The notes: generated by a model not told the origin, from the letters alone. A stretch of DNA of 64,000 bases from JANSWO01 sp964351875 (GCA_964351875.1 CAYGQC010000003.1:1-64000), one strand, 5' to 3'. Shown: positions 51,188-60,705, counted from the first letter of the stretch. Made by a program: numbers and translations.

Positions 51188-52615
51188 ATGACCAGCAGAA
51201 CCTCTGACACCTCGCCAGCCACTGAGACTGGCGCCGATCCAGCCGACAAGCTGTGGGGCGGCCGTTTCACCGAAGCCACCGATGCTTTTGTTGAGGTATT
51301 CACGGCATCCGTATCCTTCGATCAGCGCCTGTATCGACAGGACATCAGCGGCTCCATCGCCCACGCGAACATGTTAGCCCACGTCGGCGTTCTGACCGCT
51401 GAAGAGGCGGCTTTGATCGTAGCCGGATTACAGAGCATCCACAAAGACATCGAAGCCGGTCATTTTGACTGGCGAGTGGATCTCGAAGACGTGCACATGA
51501 ATATAGAAGCTGCGCTTACGGAGAAGATCGGCGCCGTCGGCAAGAAGTTGCATACGGGCCGTTCGCGCAACGATCAGGTTGCGACCGATATTCGCCTGTA
51601 CCTGCGCGACGAGCTGGATGCGATCGACGGGCAGATATGCGAGCTGCAGCGGGTGCTGCTCGATCTGGCCGAGCGCAACACCGATACGGTCATGCCGGGC
51701 TTCACACACCTGCAGGCCGCGCAGCCGGTCACCTTCGGGCATCACATCCTCGCCTGGTTCGAAATGCTCTCGCGCGACCGAGCGAGATTTGCTGATTGCC
51801 GCGAGCGAACCAATGTTCTGCCGCTCGGCGCGGCGGCGCTCGCGGGCACAACCTTCCCTATCGACCGCCAGCACGTTGCCGACGCCCTCGGCTTCAGCGC
51901 AATCGCGGCAAACTCTCTGGATGCGGTGAGCGACCGGGATTTCGCTATCGAGTTCGCCGCGGCAAGCTCTCTGATGATGATGCACTTCTCACGCTGGTGC
52001 GAAGAGCTGGTGTTATGGACGTCCCAGCAGTTTGGCTTCATCAATCTGCCGGATCGATTCTGCACCGGCTCATCGATTATGCCGCAGAAGAAGAACCCCG
52101 ACGTTCCCGAATTGATCCGAGGCAAGACCGGTCGCGTCTACGGCCATCTGACCTCGCTGCTGACCCTGATGAAAAGCCAGCCGCTGGCCTACAACAAGGA
52201 CAATCAGGAAGACAAAGAGCCGCTGTTCGACACCGTCGACACCATCCGCAACTGCCTGACGGCCCTTATCGGGATGCTGGCTTTTGTTGAGACGAAGCCC
52301 GACGTGCTGGCCGACGCCGCTGGCCGCGGCTACAGCACAGCCACTGACCTTGCGGACTACCTGGTTCGCAACGGCGTTGCCTTTCGCGACTCCCACGACA
52401 TTGTCGGTCGCGTAGTCGCCGCTGCGGTAAGTCGCGGCTGCGCCCTCGATGAGCTCAGTGACGCTGACTTCGCTGGTATTTCAAACGCGCTGGATGCGGG
52501 CGCTCGCCAGGTGCTTTCTCTGCAAGCTTCGGTCGCTGCCCGTGATCACCTCGGTGGCACTGCGCCGAACCAGGTCCGCCTGCGGATTGCTGCCGCCAGG
52601 GCCGCCCTTGACTGA
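51188..52615 (+). CDS. argH: Argininosuccinate lyase
   Basis: A 475-residue protein from ATG 51188; the longer frame to 51104 overlaps algZ and is unlikely. KLWGGRFTEATDAFVEVF opens the fumarase/aspartase-superfamily fold. HTGRSRNDQVATDIRLYLR is the substrate-binding region, FTHLQAAQPVTFGHHILAW follows, and GSSIMPQKKNPDVPE is the flexible signature loop with the catalytic Ser. It converts argininosuccinate to arginine and fumarate. Confidence 0.95.
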   Translation: MTSRTSDTSPATETGADPADKLWGGRFTEATDAFVEVFTASVSFDQRLYRQDISGSIAHANMLAHVGVLTAEEAALIVAGLQSIHKDIEAGHFDWRVDLEDVHMNIEAALTEKIGAVGKKLHTGRSRNDQVATDIRLYLRDELDAIDGQICELQRVLLDLAERNTDTVMPGFTHLQAAQPVTFGHHILAWFEMLSRDRARFADCRERTNVLPLGAAALAGTTFPIDRQHVADALGFSAIAANSLDAVSDRDFAIEFAAASSLMMMHFSRWCEELVLWTSQQFGFINLPDRFCTGSSIMPQKKNPDVPELIRGKTGRVYGHLTSLLTLMKSQPLAYNKDNQEDKEPLFDTVDTIRNCLTALIGMLAFVETKPDVLADAAGRGYSTATDLADYLVRNGVAFRDSHDIVGRVVAAAVSRGCALDELSDADFAGISNALDAGARQVLSLQASVAARDHLGGTAPNQVRLRIAAARAALD

Positions 52616-52619
52616 ATAC

Positions 52620-52633
52620 TGTAACGCGTTACA
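52620..52633. promoter_or_regulatory. TGTAAC palindrome upstream of the P450
   Basis: TGTAACGCGTTACA, a perfect 14-bp palindrome 30 bases before the P450 GTG. It fits the form TNNAACNNGTTNNA reported for TetR-type KstR repressors. A near copy lies upstream of the OYE-type gene at 55868-55881. Confidence 0.65.
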
Positions 52634-52663
52634 TTTCCTGCGGTAGCTATCCGGGAGGCGACC

Positions 52664-53878
52664 GTGGCCAGCGATTTCGACTTTCACAGCAACGACTTCC
52701 AAAACGCTCCGGGCGAAACATTCGCCCGCATGCAGAGCGACTGTCCATTCCACAAGTCCGAAGACTACGGCTGGTACTCCGTCTTTCGCTTTGATGACAT
52801 CGCGAAGATCGTGCGTGACAACGAAACGTTTTCAGCACGCTTTGGACCAGGGCCTGCCTACGCCGATCCGGACGCCGCGCCCGTTCTCGTCAGCGCTGAT
52901 CCGCCCCTGCATGGCAAGCAGAAAGCAGCCATCATTCCGGCCTTCAACGCCAGGCTCATCAGCGACATGGAGGAACCCATCCGGCGTTTCGTCAACTCGC
53001 GAATCGACGCGGTCATCGAATCCGGCGAATGCGACGTGGTTCAAGACATCGCAGTGCCGCTGCCGCTGTGGGTGATCTGCGAACTGCTCGACATCGACTT
53101 CGACGCGCACAAGATTGAGCTGCGCGAGTGGGTGGAAATACTGGCAGGCTCAGTGTTCCCGACCGGCGAGGCCATGGAGGCCGAGCGAATCCAGAAAGTA
53201 AGAGCGTTGCAGGCATTCTTCGACCCGCATATCGCCGCCAAAGTCGCGAAGGATGAGGCTGGCGAAGATGCTGGTTCAGATCTCATCGGCCTGCTCGCGA
53301 AGGGCCGCGTAGACGGCAAGCGCATCGGCAACGCGGAGATCAAGAGCTTCGCTCAGTTCCTCCTCGTTGCCGGCAGCGGTACAACCACCAATCTGATTGG
53401 CAACTTCGTCAAACTCATGCTGGAGCACCCGGAGCAACTCGCCAGATTGACGGCCGATCCGACACTGATGGATCAGGCGATCGAGGAAGTACTGAGATTT
53501 GACGCGCCCGTGCACGGACTGTTTCGCACCAACAATAAAGAAGTCCAATTGGGCGAGCATCGCGTCCCGCCTGATTCGAAAATCTGTTTGATGTGGGGCT
53601 CGGCCAATCGCGACCCGGCCGTTTTTGAAGACCCGAACACGTTCAACATCGAACGCGATCTGCAAACGCTACGCAGGAATATGACGTTCGGTCAGGGACT
53701 GCACAAATGCCTGGGGGCGCCGCTGGCGCGACTCGAATGCAAAGTGTTCGCCGAGGAGTTTCTGCGCCGCATTCCGGCATTCGAAGCCAACGGCGAGCCG
53801 GTGAGGTATCCGTACTCAACCCTGAATGGCCTGGACAACCTGCCAATTCGATTTGCGCCGGGATCACCCGAGCAGTAA
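52664..53878 (+). CDS. Bacterial cytochrome P450
   Basis: A 404-residue soluble P450 from GTG 52664. The heme-binding loop is FGQGLHKCLGAPLA with the axial Cys349. The I-helix is LLVAGSGTTTNLIGNF and the K-helix EEVLRF (ExxR). It is of the CYP101/CYP125-like soluble class and needs separate ferredoxin and reductase, not seen in the window. The substrate is unknown. Just upstream is a palindrome shared with the OYE gene; it converges on that gene five bases away. Confidence 0.93.
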   Translation: MASDFDFHSNDFQNAPGETFARMQSDCPFHKSEDYGWYSVFRFDDIAKIVRDNETFSARFGPGPAYADPDAAPVLVSADPPLHGKQKAAIIPAFNARLISDMEEPIRRFVNSRIDAVIESGECDVVQDIAVPLPLWVICELLDIDFDAHKIELREWVEILAGSVFPTGEAMEAERIQKVRALQAFFDPHIAAKVAKDEAGEDAGSDLIGLLAKGRVDGKRIGNAEIKSFAQFLLVAGSGTTTNLIGNFVKLMLEHPEQLARLTADPTLMDQAIEEVLRFDAPVHGLFRTNNKEVQLGEHRVPPDSKICLMWGSANRDPAVFEDPNTFNIERDLQTLRRNMTFGQGLHKCLGAPLARLECKVFAEEFLRRIPAFEANGEPVRYPYSTLNGLDNLPIRFAPGSPEQ

Positions 53879-53882
53879 CCGT

Positions 53883-55841
53883 TCAGGCCGCGCGCCCTGC
53901 GGCATTGCCTTCAGCAATCGCGCGCACCAGGAAACGCGGTGTATTCACGTCTCCGACTCGTACATGCGAAATGCCGCGCGCTTCTATCGCGCCAACCAGC
54001 TCATCGCGCGGCCGGTTAAGTGAAACGAACACCACCAGATCCGCGTTCACCGTTTCTACATCGCCGCCGGTTACCCGCTCAACAACCGCCGATTGCCCGT
54101 CCACTTTTAGAACTCGCGTGCCCACGCGATAAGCAAACGGCTGATCAGCGAAGCGTTCGAGCGCTGGGTCGGTCATGAGTGCGGTGCGAACACCCGGCGC
54201 AAGCGTTGGCAGTCGCGTCACCATGGTGACGTGTGCACCCGAGTCCAACAGTTGCTCGGCAACCGCCAAACCCTCGTAGTGACCAACATCGTCGATCACG
54301 AGCGCTCGCGTCGCCTTAACAGACGTGTCTTCAAACAAATCGTTACTCGCGACAACGTGGGGCAGATCAAAGCCATCGAAGGGCTCACCGGGGTGAGACT
54401 GCTGCACACCATCTCGCCGCGGCTCGGCGCCCGTGGCCAGAATAATCTCGTCCGCCTGCAGCCGATCAAGCTCGTCTGCCGTGACATAGGTGGATAGCAT
54501 GACGTTAACGCCCTGTGCGTAAATCTCATTCTGCAGCCAGCCGATGATGTCACCCATCTGCTGACGTCGGGGCGCCATTGCGGCGTAGCGCAACGTTCCG
54601 CCCAGATCCGGCATCGCTTCAGCCAGCGTCACTTGATGGCCGCGCCTCGCTGCGATACGAGCGGCTTCCATACCCGCGGGGCCACCACCGATAACGAGAA
54701 CATGTTTGGCCATTGCAGCGGGCGTCAGCTTGTCATCGCCCAACACGGCTTCGAATCCGGCGGCTGCGTTCACCGCACAGCCCATGCGCCGCTCGGGACC
54801 GAGCAACTGGCCGACACAGCCCTGGTTACAGGCGATGCAGGGGCGTACTCGATCTGCCTGACCGGCGCGGGTCTTGGTAACGAGATCGGGGTCCGCGATC
54901 GTCGCGCGCGTCATGCCGACAAGATCTGCCTGCCCGAGACGAACCACCTGATCAACCTCCTCCATCGTGCGGAAACGGCCCGTCACTATGGTCGGAACAT
55001 CAGCCTGCTCGGTGACCGGAACCGCTGTTTCAAGCTCATATCCCACCGGCTCATGCATGCCGCCAATGAGCTTGGGAAACGAATGGTAGTTGCCCAGGCT
55101 GACGTTTATAAAATCGGCAAGGCCTTCCGCCTTGAGCGCGTTCACACAGGCGATGTTGTCCTGGGGACCGACGCCGCCAGCAGTCATGTCGGCGGCTAGC
55201 CTGATGCCAACGGCGAACCCGGGTTCCGCGACCTCTGCGCGCACCGCTCGCATGACTTCCATCATGAAACGCATGCGGTTTTCCAGCGAGCCGCCGTATT
55301 TGTCGCCACGTTTGTTGGTGTTTTCTGACAGGAACTGCTGGATCAGATAGCCGTGGGCACCGTGGATCTCAACTCCGTCGAGGCCCGAGTCCTTGCAGAG
55401 CCTGGCGGCATTCGCGTAGGCGGCAACAATCTCGTCGATCTGGATTTGGCTCATCGGCCGAGGAACAAGGCCCACCTGTGGGCTGGGTATATCCGAGGCC
55501 GACCAGGGGGCACTACCGTCGAGGGGTGTGCTGTTGTGGCCCGCATGCCACACCTGCTGGAAAATCTTCATGCCGTGGGGCCGACAGGCTGCCATGAGCT
55601 TCTCGTAAGCCGCCGGCATCTTCGGATCGAACGCCTGCAGCGAGCCCGGGCTGGAGCGGTGAATCGCAAGAATCTCAATAATCGTGAGGCCGACGCCACC
55701 ACGAGCTCGCGCCGCGTGATAGGCAATGAGCTCATCGCTCATGGTGCCAGCACCGATGCCGGTGGCGTGGGCTGTTCTGACCACCCGGTTCGGGACGGCA
55801 ACACCAGCGATGTCGATAGGGCTAAGAACGTGTTCGTACAC
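53883..55841 (-). CDS. OYE-type NADH:flavin oxidoreductase / 2,4-dienoyl-CoA reductase-like
   Basis: A 652-residue protein from GTG 55841 with GGAG 6 bases upstream. The N-terminal TIM barrel has FMN-binding and catalytic motifs, with Tyr165 in HGAHGYLIQQFLS. A four-Cys cluster for 4Fe-4S is CIACNQGC plus a later Cys (335, 338, 342, 355). The C-terminal NAD/FAD domain has VIGGGPAGMEAAR at about 383-395. This layout is that of 2,4-dienoyl-CoA reductases and related enzymes that reduce enones or hydroxylated aromatics. Just upstream sits the second TGTAAC palindrome. Confidence 0.9.
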   Translation of the reverse strand: MYEHVLSPIDIAGVAVPNRVVRTAHATGIGAGTMSDELIAYHAARARGGVGLTIIEILAIHRSSPGSLQAFDPKMPAAYEKLMAACRPHGMKIFQQVWHAGHNSTPLDGSAPWSASDIPSPQVGLVPRPMSQIQIDEIVAAYANAARLCKDSGLDGVEIHGAHGYLIQQFLSENTNKRGDKYGGSLENRMRFMMEVMRAVRAEVAEPGFAVGIRLAADMTAGGVGPQDNIACVNALKAEGLADFINVSLGNYHSFPKLIGGMHEPVGYELETAVPVTEQADVPTIVTGRFRTMEEVDQVVRLGQADLVGMTRATIADPDLVTKTRAGQADRVRPCIACNQGCVGQLLGPERRMGCAVNAAAGFEAVLGDDKLTPAAMAKHVLVIGGGPAGMEAARIAARRGHQVTLAEAMPDLGGTLRYAAMAPRRQQMGDIIGWLQNEIYAQGVNVMLSTYVTADELDRLQADEIILATGAEPRRDGVQQSHPGEPFDGFDLPHVVASNDLFEDTSVKATRALVIDDVGHYEGLAVAEQLLDSGAHVTMVTRLPTLAPGVRTALMTDPALERFADQPFAYRVGTRVLKVDGQSAVVERVTGGDVETVNADLVVFVSLNRPRDELVGAIEARGISHVRVGDVNTPRFLVRAIAEGNAAGRAA

Positions 55842-55867
55842 GGGCTACTCCGCCGGAAAACATTTTT

Positions 55868-55881
55868 TGTAACACGCTACA
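55868..55881. promoter_or_regulatory. TGTAAC palindrome upstream of the OYE-type gene
   Basis: TGTAACACGCTACA, an imperfect palindrome (one arm position off), 26 bases upstream of the GTG on the minus strand. It matches the P450 upstream site at 12 of 14 positions. Same repressor suspected. Confidence 0.6.
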
Positions 55882-55922
55882 TTTTTCTATGCCATGGCCG
55901 AACTGTCGGAACCTCTGATTTG

Positions 55923-56321
55923 TCAGTCGGGCACGCCTTTCGGAAGAATGGGCAACTCGTCTTCCGGGTCGTACCAGGAAGCGCCATCCGAGCACCAGAA
56001 ATGCACCTTGGGTCTTTGCTGAATCGGCGTATCAATCGAACCGACGCGGATCAGCACGTAGTCCGTGGCCTCTCGGCTGGCGATAAGCTGCGATCCACAG
56101 CCGCTACAGAAAATGCGCTTTTTCCCCGGCGACGATTCGAAGCTCGTAAGCTGAGCTTCGCCGCGACGCCAGCTAAACACATCTCTGGGCACCGACATCA
56201 CCGTCGAGAACGCAGCGCTGTGCGCCTTGCGACAGGTGTGACAGTGGCAATGGCCCATAGGCTGCGGGTCGCAATCGACCTCGTAAGCCACTTCGCCGCA
56301 CAAACAACTACCCTCAAACAC
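55923..56321 (-). CDS. GFA/CENP-V-type zinc-binding protein
   Basis: About 132 residues from GTG 56321 with AGGGG 6 bases upstream; GTG 56327 would add two residues. Zinc Cys motifs are CLCGEV, HCHCHTCRKAH and CSGCGSQL. The fold matches the glutathione-dependent formaldehyde-activating (GFA)/CENP-V family. Most members of this family have no proven enzyme activity. It lies between the OYE and TetR genes in the same direction. Confidence 0.88.
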   Translation of the reverse strand: MFEGSCLCGEVAYEVDCDPQPMGHCHCHTCRKAHSAAFSTVMSVPRDVFSWRRGEAQLTSFESSPGKKRIFCSGCGSQLIASREATDYVLIRVGSIDTPIQQRPKVHFWCSDGASWYDPEDELPILPKGVPD

Positions 56322-56352
56322 AAACACCCCCTGCTGGCTGGAACGCCCAGCG

Positions 56353-57030
56353 CTACATCAGTTTTTCGAGTTCCGCTTCCAGCCGAACTCTCGCCTCGCC
56401 ATCAGCACAGGATGCGAGCGTCATAATTTGACTGCGGCGATACTCGCGACTCAGTTGGCGCAGCGGAAACATGCCAAGCATCCAACCGGCGACCAGACCC
56501 CAGGTCTGCGCCTGCAGGTGACGCGCCAAACGTGGCACACGAACAGCGCTGCGCAATTCGCCGTTCGCTTTCGCAACGGTGAGCTGCTCGCGCAGATTAA
56601 CCAGGCCACGCAGATACAGATTCTTTGTGAGCGCATCGTCGGGCGACGAGCTGAACACGGCCCGCGCCATCGCCTCGGCATAGGCAGGAGTGCGGCGGAT
56701 CTGCCCGGAAGTCTCGTCGCCGAGCGCTAGTATCCGATCGATCCCTGGCTGCGAATGCGCTGCCGCACGCTCCGCCAATTCCGACAACTGGTCCTCGATA
56801 GCCGCGACGATCAATTCGTCTTTGCTGTGAAACAGGTTATACAGCGTGCCCTGCGCCGCCCCGGCCCGACTCGCCAGAGCACGAATCGTCAGGCCGTTGT
56901 AACCGACTTCCGCGAGCATCTCGCGAGCCGTTGCGAGAATTCTCGATTGCCGCTCGAGCTGGCGTGCAGATTCGTATTTGCGCTTCACCCCGCTGGCGGC
57001 GTCGATGCTCGATGGACTCGCGTTTGTCAT
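56353..57030 (-). CDS. TetR-family transcriptional regulator
   Basis: A 225-residue protein. The helix-turn-helix is VGYNGLTIRALASRAGAAQGTLYNLFHSKDELIVAAIED, typical TetR. The C-terminal helical domain (DETSGQIRRTPAYAEAMARAVFSS...GLVNLREQLT) binds an effector. It starts the minus-strand run TetR-GFA-OYE and is divergent from the LLM oxidoreductase gene 86 bases away. It is the best candidate for binding the two TGTAAC palindromes. Confidence 0.9.
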   Translation of the reverse strand: MTNASPSSIDAASGVKRKYESARQLERQSRILATAREMLAEVGYNGLTIRALASRAGAAQGTLYNLFHSKDELIVAAIEDQLSELAERAAAHSQPGIDRILALGDETSGQIRRTPAYAEAMARAVFSSSPDDALTKNLYLRGLVNLREQLTVAKANGELRSAVRVPRLARHLQAQTWGLVAGWMLGMFPLRQLSREYRRSQIMTLASCADGEARVRLEAELEKLM

Positions 57031-57116
57031 CTCGTGAGTCTACTGTTTGCGAGCGGCCTTTGGCACATGCACGTGGGCTTGCGCGACTAGCGAAAGTAAT
57101 GACGCTTGAGGTATCC

Positions 57117-58016
57117 ATGCAGATTGGCGCAATTTTCCCACACCAGGAAATCGGATCCGATCCGATAGTGATTCGCGATTGGGCTCAAGCCGCCGAAGCG
57201 CTTGGCTATTCCCACATCATTGCCTACGACCACGTGTTGGGCGCAAACCATGACAAGCGCGAACCACCATTATGGGGGCCGTACACCGAGCACGACGCCT
57301 TTCACGAACCCTTTGTCCTGTTTGGCTTTCTCGCCGGCTGCACGAGCAGAATCGGTCTCGGCACAGGAATCCTGATCCTGCCGCAACGGCAAACAGCCCT
57401 CGTGGCGAAGCAGGCCGCCGAGATCGATATCCTCTCAAACGAACGCCTGCGCCTGGGCGTGGGGGTTGGCTGGAACTACGTGGAATATGACAGCCTTAAC
57501 GAGGATTTCGGCAATCGAGGATCTCGACAGGAGGAGCAGGTCGCGCTCCTGCGCGCGCTCTGGCAGGAACCGCTCGTGTCATTCAAAGGCGATTGGCACG
57601 CCATTGAGCGCGCAGGTCTGAAGCCTCTACCCAATCGACAAATACCCATCTGGTTTGGCGGCTTCGCTGAGGTCGCCTTCGAGCGCGCCGTTCGCCTCGG
57701 TGACGGTTTCATGTTCGGCAGCAGCCAACAGCAGAACCTGGAGGCCTGTGACCGTGTGCTCGAACTGCTTGCACGCACGCCCCGCGAGCGCGCCGATTTT
57801 GGTCTGGAAGCGTTCCTCAATTATCAGTCCGGGCCCGACAACTGGCGCTCCGAGGCTGAAGCCTGGCAGCAGCGTGGTGCGGATTTCGTCAGCATGCGAG
57901 CCATGGCTCTGCGCGGCCTGGGCGGCGGTCTGGAGTCGCCTCAGGCACACATCGAGGCTCTGGCTACCTATTGGGATGCAGTCGGCGACCTGGCTGAGGA
58001 GGCCGCAACTGCATAG
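57117..58016 (+). CDS. LLM-class (F420/FMN) oxidoreductase
   Basis: A 299-residue luciferase-like monooxygenase from ATG 57117, preceded by GAGG. IGAIFPHQEIGSDPIVIRDWAQAAEALGYSHIIAYDHVLG is the conserved N-terminus, with IGLGTGILILPQRQTALVAKQAAEIDILSNERLRLGVGVGWN after it, and WFGGFAEVAFERAVRLGDGF near residue 190. It is close to the F420-dependent TIGR03619-type group; whether it uses F420 or FMN cannot be told here. It is part of the same oxidative module as the P450 and OYE enzymes. Confidence 0.87.
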   Translation: MQIGAIFPHQEIGSDPIVIRDWAQAAEALGYSHIIAYDHVLGANHDKREPPLWGPYTEHDAFHEPFVLFGFLAGCTSRIGLGTGILILPQRQTALVAKQAAEIDILSNERLRLGVGVGWNYVEYDSLNEDFGNRGSRQEEQVALLRALWQEPLVSFKGDWHAIERAGLKPLPNRQIPIWFGGFAEVAFERAVRLGDGFMFGSSQQQNLEACDRVLELLARTPRERADFGLEAFLNYQSGPDNWRSEAEAWQQRGADFVSMRAMALRGLGGGLESPQAHIEALATYWDAVGDLAEEAATA

Positions 58017-58145
58017 ACCAGCATAAAGGGGCGTAGAAGGCTCCATTTGATGCAGAGCACGTCGGGTCATCTTCCTGCCTATTTCCTGCCTATCTCCTGT
58101 CAATGAACTCTGGCGCAGGCAGCCGGCAGGGTCCCAGACGGCTCC

Positions 58146-58151
58146 TATACT
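58146..58151 (+). promoter_or_regulatory. -10 box next to cyaA start
   Basis: TATACT lies seven bases before the cyaA ATG. If used, transcription would begin at or next to the start codon (leaderless mRNA). No good -35 is visible at the proper distance, and the ATG lacks a ribosome site. Confidence 0.35.
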
Positions 58152-58158
58152 CAGAGTC

Positions 58159-60705
58159 ATGGCTCTGTTTCGCTCAAAATCCCAACCCCCTATAGCGCCC
58201 GACGGCTCAGAGGTGGATCGAAAACTGCTGCGTCAGATCGCCAGCACGTTCTTGGACCATCACCGCAAACGTGCACATGATCTAGCGCTGCGGCTGGATG
58301 CTCGTCAGAGAATCATTCTTGAGGCGCTGCCACTGCTATTGCACAGCAATCACCCAGGCTTGCCGGGGCACGTCAGCGCGAAAACTCCCTGCGGCATTGA
58401 AGGCTATGAGCCCAGCCGAACTGCCGTCCTCTCAACCTCACGGCTTGCCTCGTCTTTCGTCGAGGAACGTTTGCGCGAATCCGATGCCAGCCTGCAGGCG
58501 GTTTTTCTCATGGGCAGCGGCGGCAGCGTTGGCCAGACTCGTGGGAGCGACATTGATCTGTGGGTGTGCGCGCCACGCAGCCTCCATGAAGCGCTTGGCG
58601 AGAAACTACAGGCTCTGACCGTCTGGGCTGAGAAACAGAACCTGGCTCTCCAAGCGTTCACCGTCGATCCCGAGGAATTCCGGACAAGTACCAGCTCGGC
58701 AGGGACAACAAGAAAGCTGCTGCTGGATGAGTTCTATCGCAGCGGCACCTGGCTCGCTGGCCGCAAACCTCTTTGGTGGTTGATCGAACCGGATCGAGCC
58801 GACTACCAGGCACATGCCGAGTTCCTCATCGGCAATCGTTTCATCGAAGGCGATGACTACGTCGACTTCGGTAACGTCGCGCGACCGGACGCTCGCGAGC
58901 TGCTAGCCGCCGGCCTTGGGCAACTGCGAGCCTGTTTCGATACCCCCCACAAGTCGCTCATGAAGCTGATGCTCATTGAGAGCTACGCACTTGAGCGGGA
59001 ACTTCTGTCTAACCGCTACAAGCAGCTCATCCACAATCGTGCCAGCGGTACTGAAGTGCCGGACAACGAGCTGGACACCTACGTACTGCTCTATCGGCAT
59101 CTGGACGCGCACTTGAGCGACGCCAGCGAGCCCGATCGCCTGGAGTTGCTGCGACGCTGTTTTGTCCGCAAGACGGCGGCGCCAAAATGGCGAGAGACGC
59201 CACTGCCCGCCCTGCTCAAGGAATGGGGAATCGAGGGCAACGCTCTCAACAAACTTAAGCGTCCGCGAACCTGGCTTCTATCGACGCTGGCCTCCGAGAG
59301 CGACGCGATTGACGCCGAACTGACTCGAGCACACGTTCTCCTGCGCCAGTTGGCTGAGTCACTGGGCGAGCTCGACCCAGCAACGAAAAGCGCTTTTGAC
59401 GGCGTTGGCCGGCGTCTGCGCGAACGCGTGTCCGACCGACCAGGCAAACTGAAACTGATCAGCCCGGCCGTGATGCCGGAAGGCTTCGAAGGCAAGCTGA
59501 CCCTCTCAAAAACGAAGGCAACGCCACCAATGGCGAAATGGCAGTTGTCCGATTCGGGCGGCACGCTGTTTGCGCACGCTCGCCTGACCGCCGTACTGAG
59601 CTGGCACCACCTAAATGGCCTGGACACCAGCCACCTGCAGTCGTCGGGTAACGCCACCGAACGCCGAACGTTGCTGCGAATTCTGAAAGAGAATCGCGGT
59701 GGAATCGCCTTCATCAACGCGGACAGCGCGGCAAAAGATAACGAGAACACGCTCGTCACCAGCCGCGACGACGCGTTGGAATTCAGCGGCTTTCACCACA
59801 ACCTGGTCACGAGCATCGACTTACTGATCGAACACGATGGCGACTGGTTGCATCACACGTTTACCGACGACACGGCACTGCTCCAGTGTTTCTGCGCCTT
59901 GCATTCTATGGGTCGAGCCGGAAGCTGGCATTGCGTGACCGAGTTGCGCGGCCAGCTCATCGAGCAACGCATCAAAGGTCTATACGACAGTTTCAATCAG
60001 GCGTTGGAACTGACCGGTTCCGGCCGTTTTCTATTTGCGATTGGCGGCCGCTTCGGTTTGATCGAAATCGGCAGCGACGGCGCTAACAGCGAAATCCTTG
60101 CGGACGAACGCGCACTGTTCGCCAGGCTCGGCACGCCAGCCGCTAGCAGTTTTCTCTACGCCGATCCGGTTAGCAGCCGGCTTAGGCTTGTGCGCGATCT
60201 GATTGAGGCGAGTAGAGATCGCAGCGCCATGGCCATCGTGCCCCAGGGCGAGCAACTCTTTTTGTATCTGCGTGAACACGGCCAAATTCACCGGTTCGCT
60301 CAGCCTAAACGGCCCATGGATGAAGTCGCAGCATCCTGGTTATTGTTCTTCGCCAGCCGAATCGGCGAAGAGCCTCCCAGGATCATGACGCGTTCCGATG
60401 AGAAACTGCTCGCCTACCGACCCAGTAGCGTGCGCGTGCCGTTTCGCCTGAGCCTTACCGAACACGCGCCGCAGCGCTACCACATTCGCTGCGGCGACAA
60501 ACAATGGCTGGACGTCGCCCTCGATGACGGGGCTATCGATGATGTGATCCAGACGATCCTCAGCCAGCGCAGCTCGCTGACTCTCTATCCCATCTACCTC
60601 ACCGAGGTGCATCTGCTGACGAGCGATGCTTCGTTGGCGGATGCGATGTTGTTGAAGACGCGTACTGAAACCCGGCTGTGGCAACGCATGAACCAAAACA
60701 GGTAA
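58159..60705 (+). CDS. cyaA: Class I adenylate cyclase
   Basis: An 848-residue protein of the gamma-proteobacterial CyaA type. The N-terminal nucleotidyltransferase core has MGSGGSVGQTRGSDIDLWVC (residues 118-137), with the GS and DxD catalytic residues (Asp131, Asp133). The long C-terminal regulatory half continues to LLKTRTETRLWQRMNQ. It makes cAMP from ATP. No ribosome site precedes the ATG. The lppL-lysA cluster follows on the same strand, as in Pseudomonas. Confidence 0.96.
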   Translation: MALFRSKSQPPIAPDGSEVDRKLLRQIASTFLDHHRKRAHDLALRLDARQRIILEALPLLLHSNHPGLPGHVSAKTPCGIEGYEPSRTAVLSTSRLASSFVEERLRESDASLQAVFLMGSGGSVGQTRGSDIDLWVCAPRSLHEALGEKLQALTVWAEKQNLALQAFTVDPEEFRTSTSSAGTTRKLLLDEFYRSGTWLAGRKPLWWLIEPDRADYQAHAEFLIGNRFIEGDDYVDFGNVARPDARELLAAGLGQLRACFDTPHKSLMKLMLIESYALERELLSNRYKQLIHNRASGTEVPDNELDTYVLLYRHLDAHLSDASEPDRLELLRRCFVRKTAAPKWRETPLPALLKEWGIEGNALNKLKRPRTWLLSTLASESDAIDAELTRAHVLLRQLAESLGELDPATKSAFDGVGRRLRERVSDRPGKLKLISPAVMPEGFEGKLTLSKTKATPPMAKWQLSDSGGTLFAHARLTAVLSWHHLNGLDTSHLQSSGNATERRTLLRILKENRGGIAFINADSAAKDNENTLVTSRDDALEFSGFHHNLVTSIDLLIEHDGDWLHHTFTDDTALLQCFCALHSMGRAGSWHCVTELRGQLIEQRIKGLYDSFNQALELTGSGRFLFAIGGRFGLIEIGSDGANSEILADERALFARLGTPAASSFLYADPVSSRLRLVRDLIEASRDRSAMAIVPQGEQLFLYLREHGQIHRFAQPKRPMDEVAASWLLFFASRIGEEPPRIMTRSDEKLLAYRPSSVRVPFRLSLTEHAPQRYHIRCGDKQWLDVALDDGAIDDVIQTILSQRSSLTLYPIYLTEVHLLTSDASLADAMLLKTRTETRLWQRMNQNR

